Of a DNA stretch of 64,000 nucleotides, positions 34,755-45,850 are shown piece by piece (positions within the stretch are counted from its first letter, which is position 1; the number at the start of each line of letters is the position of its first letter). Source of the stretch: Beroe ovata. Taxonomy: Eukaryota; Ctenophora; Nuda; Beroida; Beroidae. The translations under genes and the position numbers were made by a program. A model generated the notes under the pieces. That model did no database searches. It was not told the origin of the DNA and saw only the letters and a list, made by a program, of their open reading frames with translations. Location of the stretch: positions 565,127 through 629,126 of the forward strand of contig CAMPET010000003.1 in assembly GCA_946803715.1 (NCBI GenBank). Direction: 5' to 3'.

Positions 34755-37700
34755 ATGGATGGTGCTGGTGCTGTTGATGATGGAGGTATAACTAGTGTTA
34801 TCATTCGCACTCCAGATCAGAAAGTCAGAGATTTGGAAATAGAATGTAAACCTCAGTGGACTGTTGCTAATTTGAAGCAACATCTATCACAGCTGTATCC
34901 TGGCAATCCTGTAAGTATTCATGCTTAGCAGTTGTATCATTTCAGCTTATCAATATTGTGTTAGGTATTGAATTTTTATTTTGACTCAAGCCAATTGATT
35001 CTATGGATAGCTGAAAAGTTTATTTTCCCGTCTATGTATTATCTGATATTTTTCAATATATCTGACTTCTAAGAATTTGTTATTTTCAAGATGTTGACTA
35101 GTCAATGTCTTTTTCAGACAGAAGACAAGCAAAGACTTATCCTGGCTGGAAAACTGCTGCAAGACAAGACTGCACTAGAAGAATTGTTCCAGATGGTAAG
35201 TAACAGTGTAAGCAGATTACAGAACTGACTTCACCTTATTGTCAAATGACAAATCTGCTTTGTGAGGGTTATCCAATATCATCTTATATCTTTCCTTGCA
35301 TAACTGATATGATTCTGACCCTTATTATTTTCCTGACCCAATTGTAACGCTTCCCCCTCCCTTCCTCTAACTACAGTCCTAACCCCTACTCAGAAACATC
35401 ATTTTCTAAAAGAGAATATATGATTCCTGGGTCCAATATAATTCCCAACTCCTGAGACGGCTATTACTCATCACTATTTACCAAATCGTTGTCTCAGTTA
35501 TTGCGTTCGAAAATTGTCTTACGGTAATCGAACTTCTTATTTCAGTATGAGTACAAGCCAATAATACACTTTGTATACACACAGTCTATGATGGAGCCTG
35601 TCAGTGATGCGCAGCCTGTCCCTTCATCAATGTCTAGATCAAGGTTTGTTTCTTGTCATTCAGTTGTACCTATAATCTAACCTTCACATTTGACATTATG
35701 ACGGCAAACTGAACAGTTGCAAAAATAATTGTTTGTAATCAGGTTGAACAGATGATTTGGTTGAAGAGTTTAAAGAATATTTTTATTGTTTACATTGGTA
35801 CATAAATCCAATAATTATTTTGATGTCAAAACTTAGAAATCAGGTTAAATAATCAAGTTGAATCATCATGAGACAAGAGTACTGCTTTAGCAAACAACAC
35901 TGGTTCCTTTTTTTCTTCTTTCCAAAACATCTTGACCAGTAAGGGGCACAGCATTATCTCCTGTATCTGGTAGGAGGAAAGTGGCACAAAGGCAAAGCAC
36001 CATCAACACTGCCATCCCTACTAGGGGCACTTCCCTGGGAACAACTTGTTTGAGATTCAGGAAGATGAACGGTCCCAAAAATGAACCAACTCTTGCAGCA
36101 CTGGAGGAGGCTCCAAACACGAGACCACGGTGTGAAGTCGGTGCCAGTTCGCCACTCCATAAGTACACTCCAGAAAAAGCTCCTGAAACAAAGACCACCC
36201 CAAAGAGGCAGGCAATGCCTTCCACTGACCATGTTCCAGATTCGTTCAGGTCCAAGTCTCGGAGAGCTACAAGGTAGGATATCGCAGCTCCACCAAACGT
36301 TATTTGCATGGATGCTCTTCGCCCGATAAAGACAATCAGTGCTGCAAGCCCAGTGTAAGCGATTAATTCGCCTACCATGGCCATAAGATAGCCTATATAC
36401 AAGTCAGGGATTATCGCGCCCCATCCAAAGTTGAATCCGTAGAAAGCCATGGCTGTTGAAAACCAGAGGAACATCTGCAGTGCTGTCTCCAATGCAAGGC
36501 CCGGGTATTGGATCATCTCCTTCAGTTGTTGAAGATATGATTGAGTCCTCTCATTGGTCTTGTTTTCATCCTCAATGCGGATATCATCAATGTTCAAGTC
36601 CATGTCGTTGAGAGACATCAAGAACTTGAGGGATTCCTTCGCGGCAGCAGCATCATTCTTCATGAGGTGGAAACGAGGCGATTCCACACATAGGAAAACT
36701 GGCAGAGTTGCAATGAGAGCCACGATGGAGGCGGCTAGGAACATGTAGTTCCAATCATGGATAAAGTAGCCAATCCCAGACACCACAGCATAGCCGAGTG
36801 CCCAGAAAACCTCAAACAGACAGTTAGAGAAGTTCCTCAAGTGGGTTGGTAAGGTTTCCTGTACCAATATGAACATAGGAGTACCCATTAGGAATCCGCT
36901 GTATCCCTGCATGAATCTGATCGCAAAGAGAAAGTAGTAGTTGTGACAGAATGTACCGATAAAAGTAACTGGGATCATTATCACCGTTCCTATCATGGCT
37001 GATCGTTTGCGTCCTATGTTGTCGAATATCATGCTACCTGTAACGAGTGCTGCCAGGGCACCTGCAAAGTAGATGGAGGAAAGGAGAGTACCGGCTCCGC
37101 TTCTACCTCCAAGCGGACAGTACAAGTCAAAGTCTATGGAGAATGACGTCCTCTCAACATTCCACTGGAAATCACTGCTGTCTAGGAGAAACTCGACTTC
37201 GCCATCGGCATTTTCCCTGGTTGAACACGGTATCTCGTGTAGTTTTGACTGATTCCAGCTGCTCGCCAAATCCTCGCACTTTTCAGTGAGACATGTCCAC
37301 GTGTCTCCTTTCTCAGTCATATCGGGGTTGATTCCTGAGAAATATGTACATATATCAAGACGGACTTGCTCTTACCAATAATTGTGTGATATCATCTATC
37401 CTATAAAAACCAACAATTCATGGAAAAGTTTCCGAAGTTACCTGCAAAGGAAGTGAGATAGACGATAGGAGGGAAATAAATCCATGTTGTAATTAAGCAC
37501 AACACGTAGATGTTGAACTTCCAGCTCCTCTTTCTACATATCTCATCAATTATCTCATCCGAAGTGAAGACTGCCTTCTCTGCTGCTTTGTCCGTGGGTC
37601 CTCCCTCCTCAGCTTCAGCCATCATGAGGTTCGTTGTCGCGTCAACCATCCACAAGGATAACAAAGTCAGAAATAATCTCAAATTGAGGGGGATAATTAA

Positions 37701-39377
37701 TGAGGAGAGCTACTTTTCTCCGTGAAATTAGATTTCATTGCTACGACAATTGCATTATTGAGACGCAGTGGTTTCGAATTCCGATTTGAAACAATGAGGC
37801 CATCTTCACTACTGATCAGGATAAAATTCGATGCGGATTGTAAATCCAAAAAACATCAAATACCGTGGTAAGAAGGCGCCGAACAAATTATAAAGGGAAT
37901 CTTTTGTTAACAGACTGTAACTGCGGCAAAGGGTGATTTTTAATCAAGGGTGTCAAAACATGACACCAGAAGTCATACCCGAAGACTTGTTAATTACCTG
38001 TCCTCTACTCAGGTTACATTAACCATGAGAACGTTAATTCCTGTCTTCTTAACATCATAAGCAGTGTGATATCTCGTGGATATTATGAAGGAGTGTTGGG
38101 CTAGTGACAACCGGAGAGCTGGCCCGGTTCATTTTCTAAATCTGTTATCTGCCAACGTGATGACAAACCTAACATCCCTGATCCCTGCGGAAACCTGACA
38201 GTGGGCACTTGGCAGATTTCAGATAGTTTTCAATGACCGGTGTTGAAAATGAACGTTCATCTGGTAACTTCTTCTGTCGGTTCATTGAGACTAAGCTTGA
38301 CTTGCTGTCTGGTCCATCGGATGTTTCTAATTGAACATCCTGTTTTGATAGCGTGTTTGGTAGATTTATCTTCTGGCTATCGCTAGTTTCTCATAATTCC
38401 AAATGGGTCAAGCTAAAATGTCATCCCGGGAATGTTATGTGCGCGGCGCTCGCGCGCGTTAATCGTCCAGTGACATGTTCAACGTGTTGTGTCAACCAAT
38501 GAAAATGAGCTGTTTTATGAAGGACACGTATATCATGTAGAAACGTAAAATTATGCTAGTGACTTAGATAGTTTAACTCCATTAGATAGTTTAACTCCAT
38601 TGACCAGTCAATATCTGTATCATGTCTCATTCAAACCTACTTTCAGCCTGGGGTCGGCTGGGAGAGCTTCTACCGGCCGAGATCAGACCGCGGCGATGCC
38701 TCGACAAGCCATACAGATACCAGGTGGTAACCCACGATGGAGCGCACACATGAGCCAACTCCACATGTGGCACCAGCAACTCCAGGCTGACAGCCAGCAC
38801 TACCTGACACAAGCAACCCTGAGGACAGAGTCGCCTGATAGAGAAGACGAGGGTGACGAGGATGTGGAACACGTGCCCGAAGTGCCAGAGCAACCTCCGC
38901 CACAGCAACCGCAGCAACCTGCTGAGCAACACGATTTACTCGACGTTTTCTACATCATCATAAGGTCGGTGACGCTCAATGTCATCATTGTCACAGAATG
39001 GGTTTCAAGCGTGAATTGTTGGTGAGCAACACATGTTTCAGGTCACTGTTCCTCATGGCACTAGCATGGAACTACGCTAGTCCAGCCAAATTCTGTTTCA
39101 TGGGTGTTATGCTGTTTTACTTATACCTCTACCAGACTGGCCTGATTTCACTACCCCAAGTTTTCAATAGGTAATTTGGAGTTCAGTATTTATATGGCTT
39201 TCCATAATCAATCATGTCCCGATTAGATATTCTAAAGAAGCTTATTCTTGTTTCAGGAATCAGGATGAATCGGGCGAAGTTGGAGCCGAAGGCCGTCAAA
39301 TGTCAGCATTTGCTATCATACGGAATGTGGTGTTTGCGTTTTTCACCTCTCTTCTCCCCTCAAATGAAAATGTGTAG
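34755..39377 (+). CDS. HERPUD: HERPUD-type ubiquitin-like ER membrane protein
   Basis: Six exons (34755-34910, 35118-35195, 35546-35643, 38647-38964, 39042-39170, 39257-39377) encode 299 residues. Residues ~14-88 form the ubiquitin-like domain of HERP proteins: VIIRTPDQKVRDLEI, WTVANLKQHLSQLYPGNP, then QRLILAGKLLQDKTALEELF. A Gln/Pro/Glu-rich linker leads to the two-part hydrophobic hairpin (DLLDVFYIIIRSLFLMALAW; KFCFMGVMLFYLYLYQTGLI) that anchors HERP in the ER membrane. The C-terminal RNVVFAFFTSLLPSNENV also matches the family ending. HERPUD proteins scaffold the HRD1 complex in ER-associated degradation. The protein is about 100 residues shorter than human HERPUD1/2, mostly in the linker. 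The 3-kb third intron contains a whole transporter gene on the other strand. All junctions are phase-matched. Confidence 0.93.
35887..37625 (-). CDS. SLC22-like organic ion transporter (MFS), nested in HERPUD intron
   Basis: Two exons (37442-37625, 35887-37334) give 543 residues, the usual SLC22 length. A short N-terminus leads to TM1 (FNIYVLCLITTWIYFPPIVY). A large extracellular loop with cysteines and the SLC22-like FSIDFDLYCPLG segment follows, then the MFS signature DNIGRKRSAM between TM2 and TM3. SLC22-type ESPRFHL comes after TM6, a cytoplasmic loop follows, and GELAPTSHRG (compare ELYPTxxRxxG) lies near TM11. It should move organic cations, anions or carnitine-like solutes across the plasma membrane; the substrate is unknown. 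The start could be either of two adjacent ATGs (37625, 37622); an in-frame ATG at 37682 would add 19 hydrophobic residues. It is transcribed against HERPUD from inside its third intron. Confidence 0.9.
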
Positions 39378-40306
39378 CACTGTGAGTACAATACTAGAAT
39401 TGTGTAAGTTTATAAAGTGGGACAGAATTAAATTGAGTTGACGTGCCATTACATGTAGATTGTAGACTGTAGATGCATCCCTTGGGCAGATTGTGCGAAT
39501 GAAGTGGTTAAGTCGCTGACCATTCTTCGGTTATCATGAGTTTGCAAGCGATACCCGTACTAAAATACTTATTTTAAAGTAAATTGAATTAGCATTGAAC
39601 TGCTAACAGCTATTCCATGAATGATTGATTACTCACATAGCTGACTCTGAGTTCTGACAGACTTACGGTAAACATATCCAAAATGCAGAGTAATTCTAGT
39701 GAAATTCGTATTCCAGTGACGTGTAGATGAGTTTTGATTCTCAAGGGCTTGTAAACGAAAATTTGATAGCTGAATTTTAGTGACGTAATTTCTTGTTCTA
39801 CTAGAACAGTTCTAGTTTGTAGTTTTAGTGGAACCGAACATAGTTATTTCGCTGATTTTATCAAATGTCATTTCAGGTGTCTCTTCGAATTTAATTGAAC
39901 CATGATCAGATCAGTTTTAATTCTAATGAAAGACGATGATTGAACTAGTAACCATGTAAATAAGGAATAATGCAATATACAAAGATAATCAAAATGAAAA
40001 AGTGATGAAATACATACAATCAATAAAATAGCTGGGAAATACAATTACATAAAAATCGCTGTATAATCGCTTTATTAAAATCGCTGTAAAATCGCTGTAA
40101 AATCTCGGTAAAATCTCTTTGCTCTAGAGTCTTTTGTAATAAAGTAAAACTGCGATTGGTCCGCATGCTCCGTCGGGGAGGACATCCGAAGGCTTTTTGT
40201 AAATTCCTCATATGTAAATTCCTCTCATTGTAGTAAATTCTTCATTGTTGTAAATTCTCCATTGTAAATTCCTCTGTTTTCGTCTCAGGCGACGAATCTC
40301 CACGAT
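39378..40306. other. Convergent intergenic region, no gene
   Basis: HERPUD and the RIIa-domain gene converge here. Short repeats AAATCGCTGTA(T/A)AATCGC (40052-40110) and GTAAATTCCTC (40200-40270) are visible. No exon is seen. Confidence 0.55.
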
Positions 40307-43078
40307 TTAGTTGATTTTGTGTCCTGGGGCACCAGTTTCGTCTGTGACTGATCTTCTAGATTTAGAAGATTTGAGTGAAGTTTTGGATGTTTCTCTCTTG
40401 ACTCCAGTATCTTCATCTGTGGTGGCACCGGTTTCGTCTGTGACTGATCTTCTAGATTTAGAAGATTTGAGTGAAGTTCTGGATGTTTCTCTTCTGACTC
40501 CAGTATCTTCATCTGTGGTAGCACAAGTTTCGTCTGTGACTGATCTTCTAGACTTAGAAGATTTGAGTGAAGTTCTGGATGTTTCTCTCTTGACTCCAGT
40601 ATCTTCATCTGGGGTGGCACCAGTTTCGTCTGTGACCGATCTTCTAGATTTAGAAGATTTGAGTGAAGTTCTGGATGTTTCTCTCTTGACTCCAGTATCT
40701 TCATCAGTGGTTGCACCTGGTTCGTCTGTGACTGATCTTCTAGATTTAGAAGATTTGAGTGAAGTTCTGGATGTTTCTCTCTCGACTCCAGTAACTTCTT
40801 CCGTGGTGGCACCAGTTTCATCTGTGACTGATCTTCTAGATTTAGAAGATTTGAGTGAAGTTCTGGATGTTTCTCTTCTGACTCCAGTATCTTCATCTTT
40901 AGTGGCACCCGGTTCGTCTGTAACAGATCTTCTAGATTGAGAAGATTTGAGTGAAGTTCTGGACGTTTCTCTCTTGACTCCAGTATCTTCATCTGGGATG
41001 GTACACTGTTCCTTATTCATAGTGATAGCGGCAGATTCTTCCTCGGCCTGCAAGTCCAGGAGGTCGGCCATCAAATCTTCTTCCAGAGCTTTAATGGTTG
41101 AGGTTTCGGATGAAACGTGTGGAATTCCATCTTCTTCATTTGCAAGGAACTCTTGCGCTGCTTCTATTACTGATTTCACCGAACGGATGCTGCTTGCGGA
41201 GCTATTGCTTCCCCATGAACTCAGAGTCGTTGCAGATGGACTTCTCTCGACTGGAACATGTTCGGCTTCCTCTTCTGTTACTGGCAGCATATTGCTCCTC
41301 AGTGATGCCCCACTTACTCTTGACATGCCTCGTCCGGGTCTTGCCGATGTCGCACTTCTGAGTGATGTGGAACTTCCTGATGCTCCGGCTCTCCGGCCCG
41401 GTGCTGCACTTCTCAATGAGGCAGCTTCTCTCATTGCAGTTGCTCTCCCAAGGGAGGGGGAACTGGTTAGGGAGGTTGCACTTTCCACTGGGCCCGCGTT
41501 TCTGGCAGACGAAGCACTTCTCAAGGACGTACTGCTTCTCACGGGAGCAGCACTTCTCACTGTTGTAGTGCGTGTCTCTGTTGTACCACCATTGCTTTTA
41601 GCTGAGGCATTGCTTTTCATCGAAGCATTGCTTTTCACTGATGCAACACTTTTCATCGAAGCATTGCTGTTCACTGAAGCATTGCTTTTCACTGAAGCAT
41701 TGCTTTTCACTGAAACATTGCTTTTTACTGAAGCATTGCTCTTTACTGATGTATTGCTTTTCACTGAGGCTGCACTTTTCATCGAAGCATTGCTTTTCAC
41801 TGAAGCATTGCTTTTCACTGAAGCATTGCTTTTCACTGAAGCATTGCTTTTAACTGAAGCATTGCTTTTCACTGAGGCTGCACTTTTCACGGAGGAAGTA
41901 CTCTTCACCGAAGACGTGCTTGTCGACTTTTGCAACGAGGAAGTCTTATTCGGTTTCTCTTCATAGGAATCTTCAGTCCCGACCTTTTGAGCGGGAGTGG
42001 ACGGTTCGACCTCTGGTAGAACATCATCTGTATTGTTGATGTTCTCGTCAATTCCTGGGGATAGTCCTATTCGTTAAGTTGGGGATGATGACATCTGCTC
42101 TGTAAAAACAATGAACAGAGAAAGTATGCTTACATAGGGTCAATAATTATTTATGTGAACTTACCGGTACCCTCATTCTTGTTGATATTCTTGACTTGGT
42201 CGTCGGATACGGGTTCTTGAGGAAAGGTGGTAGAATTTTCATTCTTCTGTAATTCTGGTTTCTGGTTTTTATTGCTGTTAAAACCATCCAGATTGTTATC
42301 TGAGGATATGTCAGAAGTTAGGATCGAAGGTGCCTTCGGACAAAACATGCTATTGCTAATACAATAACATCGGATTAATGAGCATCTTCCGGAAAGAAGC
42401 CTCTATAAATCTGAACTAGAAGTAGAAACACTCAGTTTGAGTTCAAAGCTCATACTATGCTAACTCACCCTCAGTACTCTCATGAACATTCTTGATTCCG
42501 TCATTTGGCCGTTGAGGATCGGTGGTCGAATTTTCATTCATCTGGTTTGCTGTTTTCTCGTTCTTATTGCTGCCCAGATTTTTATCTGAGGATACAAGTG
42601 AAGTTTAGGATAAGAGTTCAAGGTAACTGATTTATGCAACTCTCATATCACTTCAGACAAAACATGCTCAGAATCACATCGATTCAATGAGCAAATTCTG
42701 GTAGGAACCGCTATCATTGTAAAAACAAGCAGTTTCCGTTTGAGTTGGAAGTTTTCACTCACCCTCATTCTTGTTCACATTCATGACTTGGTCATCGGAG
42801 ATGGGATCGTGAGAATTGGTGGTCGTATTCTCATTCTGTATCATAGGTTTCTCGCTTTTTTTAGTGCTAGAAACATCTGGATACGACACAGCATTACTTT
42901 CCCCGACTTGGAAAGACTGTTGACCTGCTACCTTTTCTTGTCTTTGTAGCTCGACGAAGTACCCTACGGCACAATCGACAAGGTTGTCCGGCAGAAGGCG
43001 AAGGACATGAATGACAAAGTCATGTAGAAGGTCGGGTAGTCCTTCAGGGATAATCGGTGTTTGACATCGAGTAGACAT
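40307..43078 (-). CDS. RIIa docking-domain protein with serine-rich tandem repeats
   Basis: Four exons (42763-43078, 42469-42585, 42165-42299, 40307-42054) give 771 residues. Residues 9-46 are an RIIa dimerisation/docking domain (PEGLPDLLHDFVIHVLRLLP, then DNLVDCAVGYFVELQRQ), as in the PKA RII subunit and in sperm-flagellum proteins such as SPA17, ropporin and CABYR. Such domains dimerise and bind AKAP helices. The end of exon 1 and exons 2 and 3 are similar to one another (NENSTT.PQ.P, then DDQVKNINKNEG), each flanked by phase-1 introns, so they look like tandem exon duplicates. Exon 4 holds roughly twenty SVKSNA hexapeptides, an acidic middle, and seven 32-residue repeats (TGVKRETSRTSLKSSKSRRS VTDETG). 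Function is inferred: flagellar or ciliary scaffold with many basophilic-kinase-like serines. Confidence 0.83.
40310..40990. repeat. Seven 96-bp coding minisatellite units
   Basis: Tandem 96-bp units within the last exon of the RIIa gene, each coding for 32 residues. Identity between units is very high, with a few changes (K/R, T/P, D/E). Because 96 is a multiple of three, long open frames appear on all strands; only the minus-strand one with the RIIa start is taken as real. Confidence 0.93.
41590..41905. repeat. 18-bp coding minisatellite (SVKSNA hexapeptide)
   Basis: About 17-20 units of GAAGCATTGCTTTTCACT on the plus strand, read on the minus strand as Ser-Val-Lys-Ser-Asn-Ala. Variants AAS, NTS and NVS occur. 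Confidence 0.92.
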
Positions 43079-43188
43079 CGTTTGATGATTTGTCGTGTAA
43101 AACGAAAAGATTGCTGGAAAACAAGCGTAAACGAATTGTTTTTGAGCGAAGTGAGACCTGCACGTGTGGAGTCGCCATTTTATAGTCC

Positions 43189-43202
43189 GTTGCTACGGTA
43201 AC
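43189..43202. promoter_or_regulatory. RFX X-box-like motif upstream of the RIIa gene
   Basis: GTTGCTACGGTAAC fits the RFX X-box half-sites (GTHNYY and RRNAAC with a two-base centre, here AC instead of AT). It lies 111 bp before the RIIa-gene ATG, inside the usual range for ciliary genes. Two CACGTG E-boxes within CTGCACGTGTGG repeats (43161 and 43218) bracket it. Confidence 0.5.
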
Positions 43203-43569
43203 CGCTGACTTACAACTGCACGTGTGGGCTGCGGAGCGTGTAGAAGGGGGATGTTTCATCAGCTCCCTGTATAATAATGGACGAGAATTTCCGTAGAAAC
43301 TGTGATGTCAGAGGCGATTTGCAACATTCGTCTTTCACGTAAGTACAGTAACGAATATACGTACGTTCGTACGCGTGCGTACGTGCTGCGCGCAGCTTAC
43401 TTCGGATACTTTGCACAGAAACAATTTGCTAGTAATGAAGCGAACTGTAGATGATTCCCCAAATTGGAAACAGGATGAGACAAAGTATGATGTGGTCAAA
43501 TCTGCCAAAAAACAGTGTTAATCGAGTGCCTTATCAGATATAGCGTCACAGCCCATTCTGTCACCCAGC

Positions 43570-44216
43570 ATGGCCATCTTGGGGTCCGTGGGGGCCAAAA
43601 AGGGCCCATATGGCCCAAATTTTGAAATGGTCAAATCGATTCAAAAACACTTCTAATCACTTTATATTCACTCTAGAAGACATTCTCGCTACTTCTTCAG
43701 CTTATTTGGCCATGAAAAACTCTATACAAGCTGCTTCCACTTTCGGGAATTTTGTCTCACAAAAGTTGAAGCAGGTGAGACAATTTGAGACTTTTCGATT
43801 TCTAGCCAAAATTTATGCAAACTGTCGCCAAACTATGGCTGCATATGATTTTTACAATAGTTCTGCGCAATTTGAGTCGAGAGTTTCATCCATAATGGCC
43901 ATCGTGGGGTCCGTAGGGGCCCAAAACGGGCCCAAAAGGCCCAAATTTTAAAATACCCAGATCGGTTCAAAAACACTTTTAATCAGTTGTTGTACACTCT
44001 AGAAGACATGTGAGCAACTTTTTGAGCCAATTTGGCCATGTGACGGCCCGTACAAGCTGCATCCACTTTCGGGAATTTTGTCTCACAAAAATGGAAACAG
44101 TTGCGACAATTTGAGACATTTCGGTTTCTAGCCATAATTAATGCAAATTTCCGTCAAAATATGGTTGGATATCATTTGTACGATGGTTCTGCACACTCTG
44201 AATCGAGAGTTTCATC
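43570..44216. repeat. 325-bp tandem satellite, two copies
   Basis: Units start at 43570 and 43895 (ATGGCCATC.TGGGGTCCGT). Each contains GGGCCCA-rich start, TCTAGAAGACAT, GGGAATTTTGTCTCACAAAA and TTTGAGACATTTCG segments. The array breaks off at the N at 44217, so more units may be missing. Confidence 0.85.
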
Positions 44217-44634
44217 NATTCTCAAGCTCCCAATTCAAGAAGTAGTATCGACTGCTCCCAACTCGACAATTTGTATCTTTAGTTCCCAAATCAAAGAGTG
44301 TACCCAGTATCACTGTGCTCCTAAGAAGAGTGCCCGATTTAATTGAAAGATAAATCAGATAGTGAAACGACCCTTCTGTGTGCAGTAATATTCCATGCCA
44401 TGAAAACACATTACTCTGATTGATCATCATTCTGAGAATCATTGTTTGAGAAACGGACCCAGTTGGAATTCGTTAGTCCCAATTTCCAGCCAGCCCCTAT
44501 AACGACGGTGAAACTTCATCGTTTTTATGTCACAGACACACAACTACAGTGCAGAGGGAACTTGACGGGAATGTGAAAAGGATGATCGATTGATAATCGT
44601 TACTGTATTTGTGATCCGGAGCACAATATCTTAC

Positions 44635-45050
44635 ATTCCATGAACAGTACTATACGTCACAGCATACCGCTGACACCACTTTATAACATTCCATGACGTA
44701 AACAGTTCTATACGTCACAGCATACCGCTGACACCACTTTATAACATTCCATGACGTAAACAGTACTATACGTCACAGCATACCGCTGACACCACTNCCA
44801 TGACATAACAGTACAATACGTCACAGCGCACTGCTGACACCACTTCATAACATCCCATGACTTCACTGCATAACGCTGACAGTCTGACACCAATTTATAA
44901 CATTCCATGACGTTGCAGCATACCGCTGACACTACGTAATGATATTCCATTACGTATACACCACTCTACGCTGACATCACTTCACTACATTTCATGACGT
45001 GAACAGTACTCTTTGTCACAGCATACCGCTGAAACCACTTCATAACATAC
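44635..45050. repeat. 58-bp tandem repeat, about seven units
   Basis: Units of ATTCCATGACGTAAACAGTA, then CTATACGTCACAGCATACCG, then CTGACACCACTTTATAAC. The first are near-identical and later ones are progressively diverged and shortened. N at 44797 falls inside. There is no coding role; apparent frames are repeat artefacts. Confidence 0.9.
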
Positions 45051-45273
45051 TATGGCGAATATAGGAAAGGTTCGAGGAGAGGGAGGAGCGGAGGCCTGCT
45101 CAAAGTCCACCATCATCACTACTTGGGGACTGGGGAGCGAGGATGGGGCAGTTGTAGGCAAGAGATTGGAAAGCCTCCAGATGGCGGACTGGCGGAGTCC
45201 TTGCGGGTGTGGACTGTGGAGGATGTAGACGGTGGAAAAACACCAGGATCGATCATCAGTGAGGGACGGGAGC

Positions 45274-45447
45274 TCAGCATGAAGGATGTGGTATGGTAGA
45301 AAAGATGGGGGAGGACTTTAAGGTACCATCAAGGAACCAGCCAGAGTTCTCGGCTAGGATGGTGAGATTGTCACTGGTGGCAAGGATGATCACCCTCCTC
45401 TCATCAGAAGCATTGTCGTAGATTTTCGCTTCGGGAGGGATGGCACC
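45274..45447 (-). pseudogene. Remnant of Mutator-like (MULE) transposase
   Basis: The minus strand reads GAIPPEAKIYDNASDERR, then VIILATSDNLTILAENSG, then WFLDGTLKSSPIF, then loses frame and stops. This is the FLYWCH-type MULE pattern in which an ATxxNL segment precedes W..DGTFK.xP.LF.QLY. The invariant DGT motif is kept, but upstream and downstream stops show it is dead. The surrounding GC-richer block (45060-45540) is probably all from the same element. Confidence 0.7.
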
Positions 45448-45540
45448 TCAAGCAATGGCGTAAGAGGGAGGGAGTTGAAAGAGGAGAGAGGAAAAAAGTT
45501 GGATGACAATTGAGGGCAGAGTTGGTTTAAAAGGGAAAAG

Positions 45541-45850
45541 TTGGAGACACTACTAGGGGCGGTGAGCAGTATTTTGAGTCATTCCCATGTTATGATTTCA
45601 CTCAATGGTTACTCTTCAATTTTTTGGACGCTGAATCGATTGAAACTGGAATTTCTGCTCTATTTTTATTCTCCGAGGCTTCAGTCAACAAATCACGGAG
45701 TATGCTATTATTCAAATATTCAACGGAGTTTGGTATTTGGGGTATTTGAGCAATGAGGCAGCTCGAAAATTCATTCTATTCTTATTCTACAGCTTTCAGT
45801 TCCACACCGGAACACCTCGTTAAATTGTGGTCCCTGACTGAAAGTTTTTC
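45541..45850. other. Unique sequence before the foldback element
   Basis: AT-rich, no recognisable coding or RNA gene. Confidence 0.5.

Noticed and set aside
40285-41966. Long plus-strand and alternate minus-strand frames (209, 339 and 235 residues) over the RIIa gene
   Set aside because: They exist because the repeat periods (96 and 18 bp) are multiples of three, so every frame of one unit repeats without stops. Only the minus-strand frame that splices to the RIIa exon is supported.
43277-43340. Divergent first exon (MDENFRRNCDVRG...) with a GTAAGT donor on the plus strand
   Set aside because: No downstream exon in phase could be found before the satellite array, so it is only a possible start.
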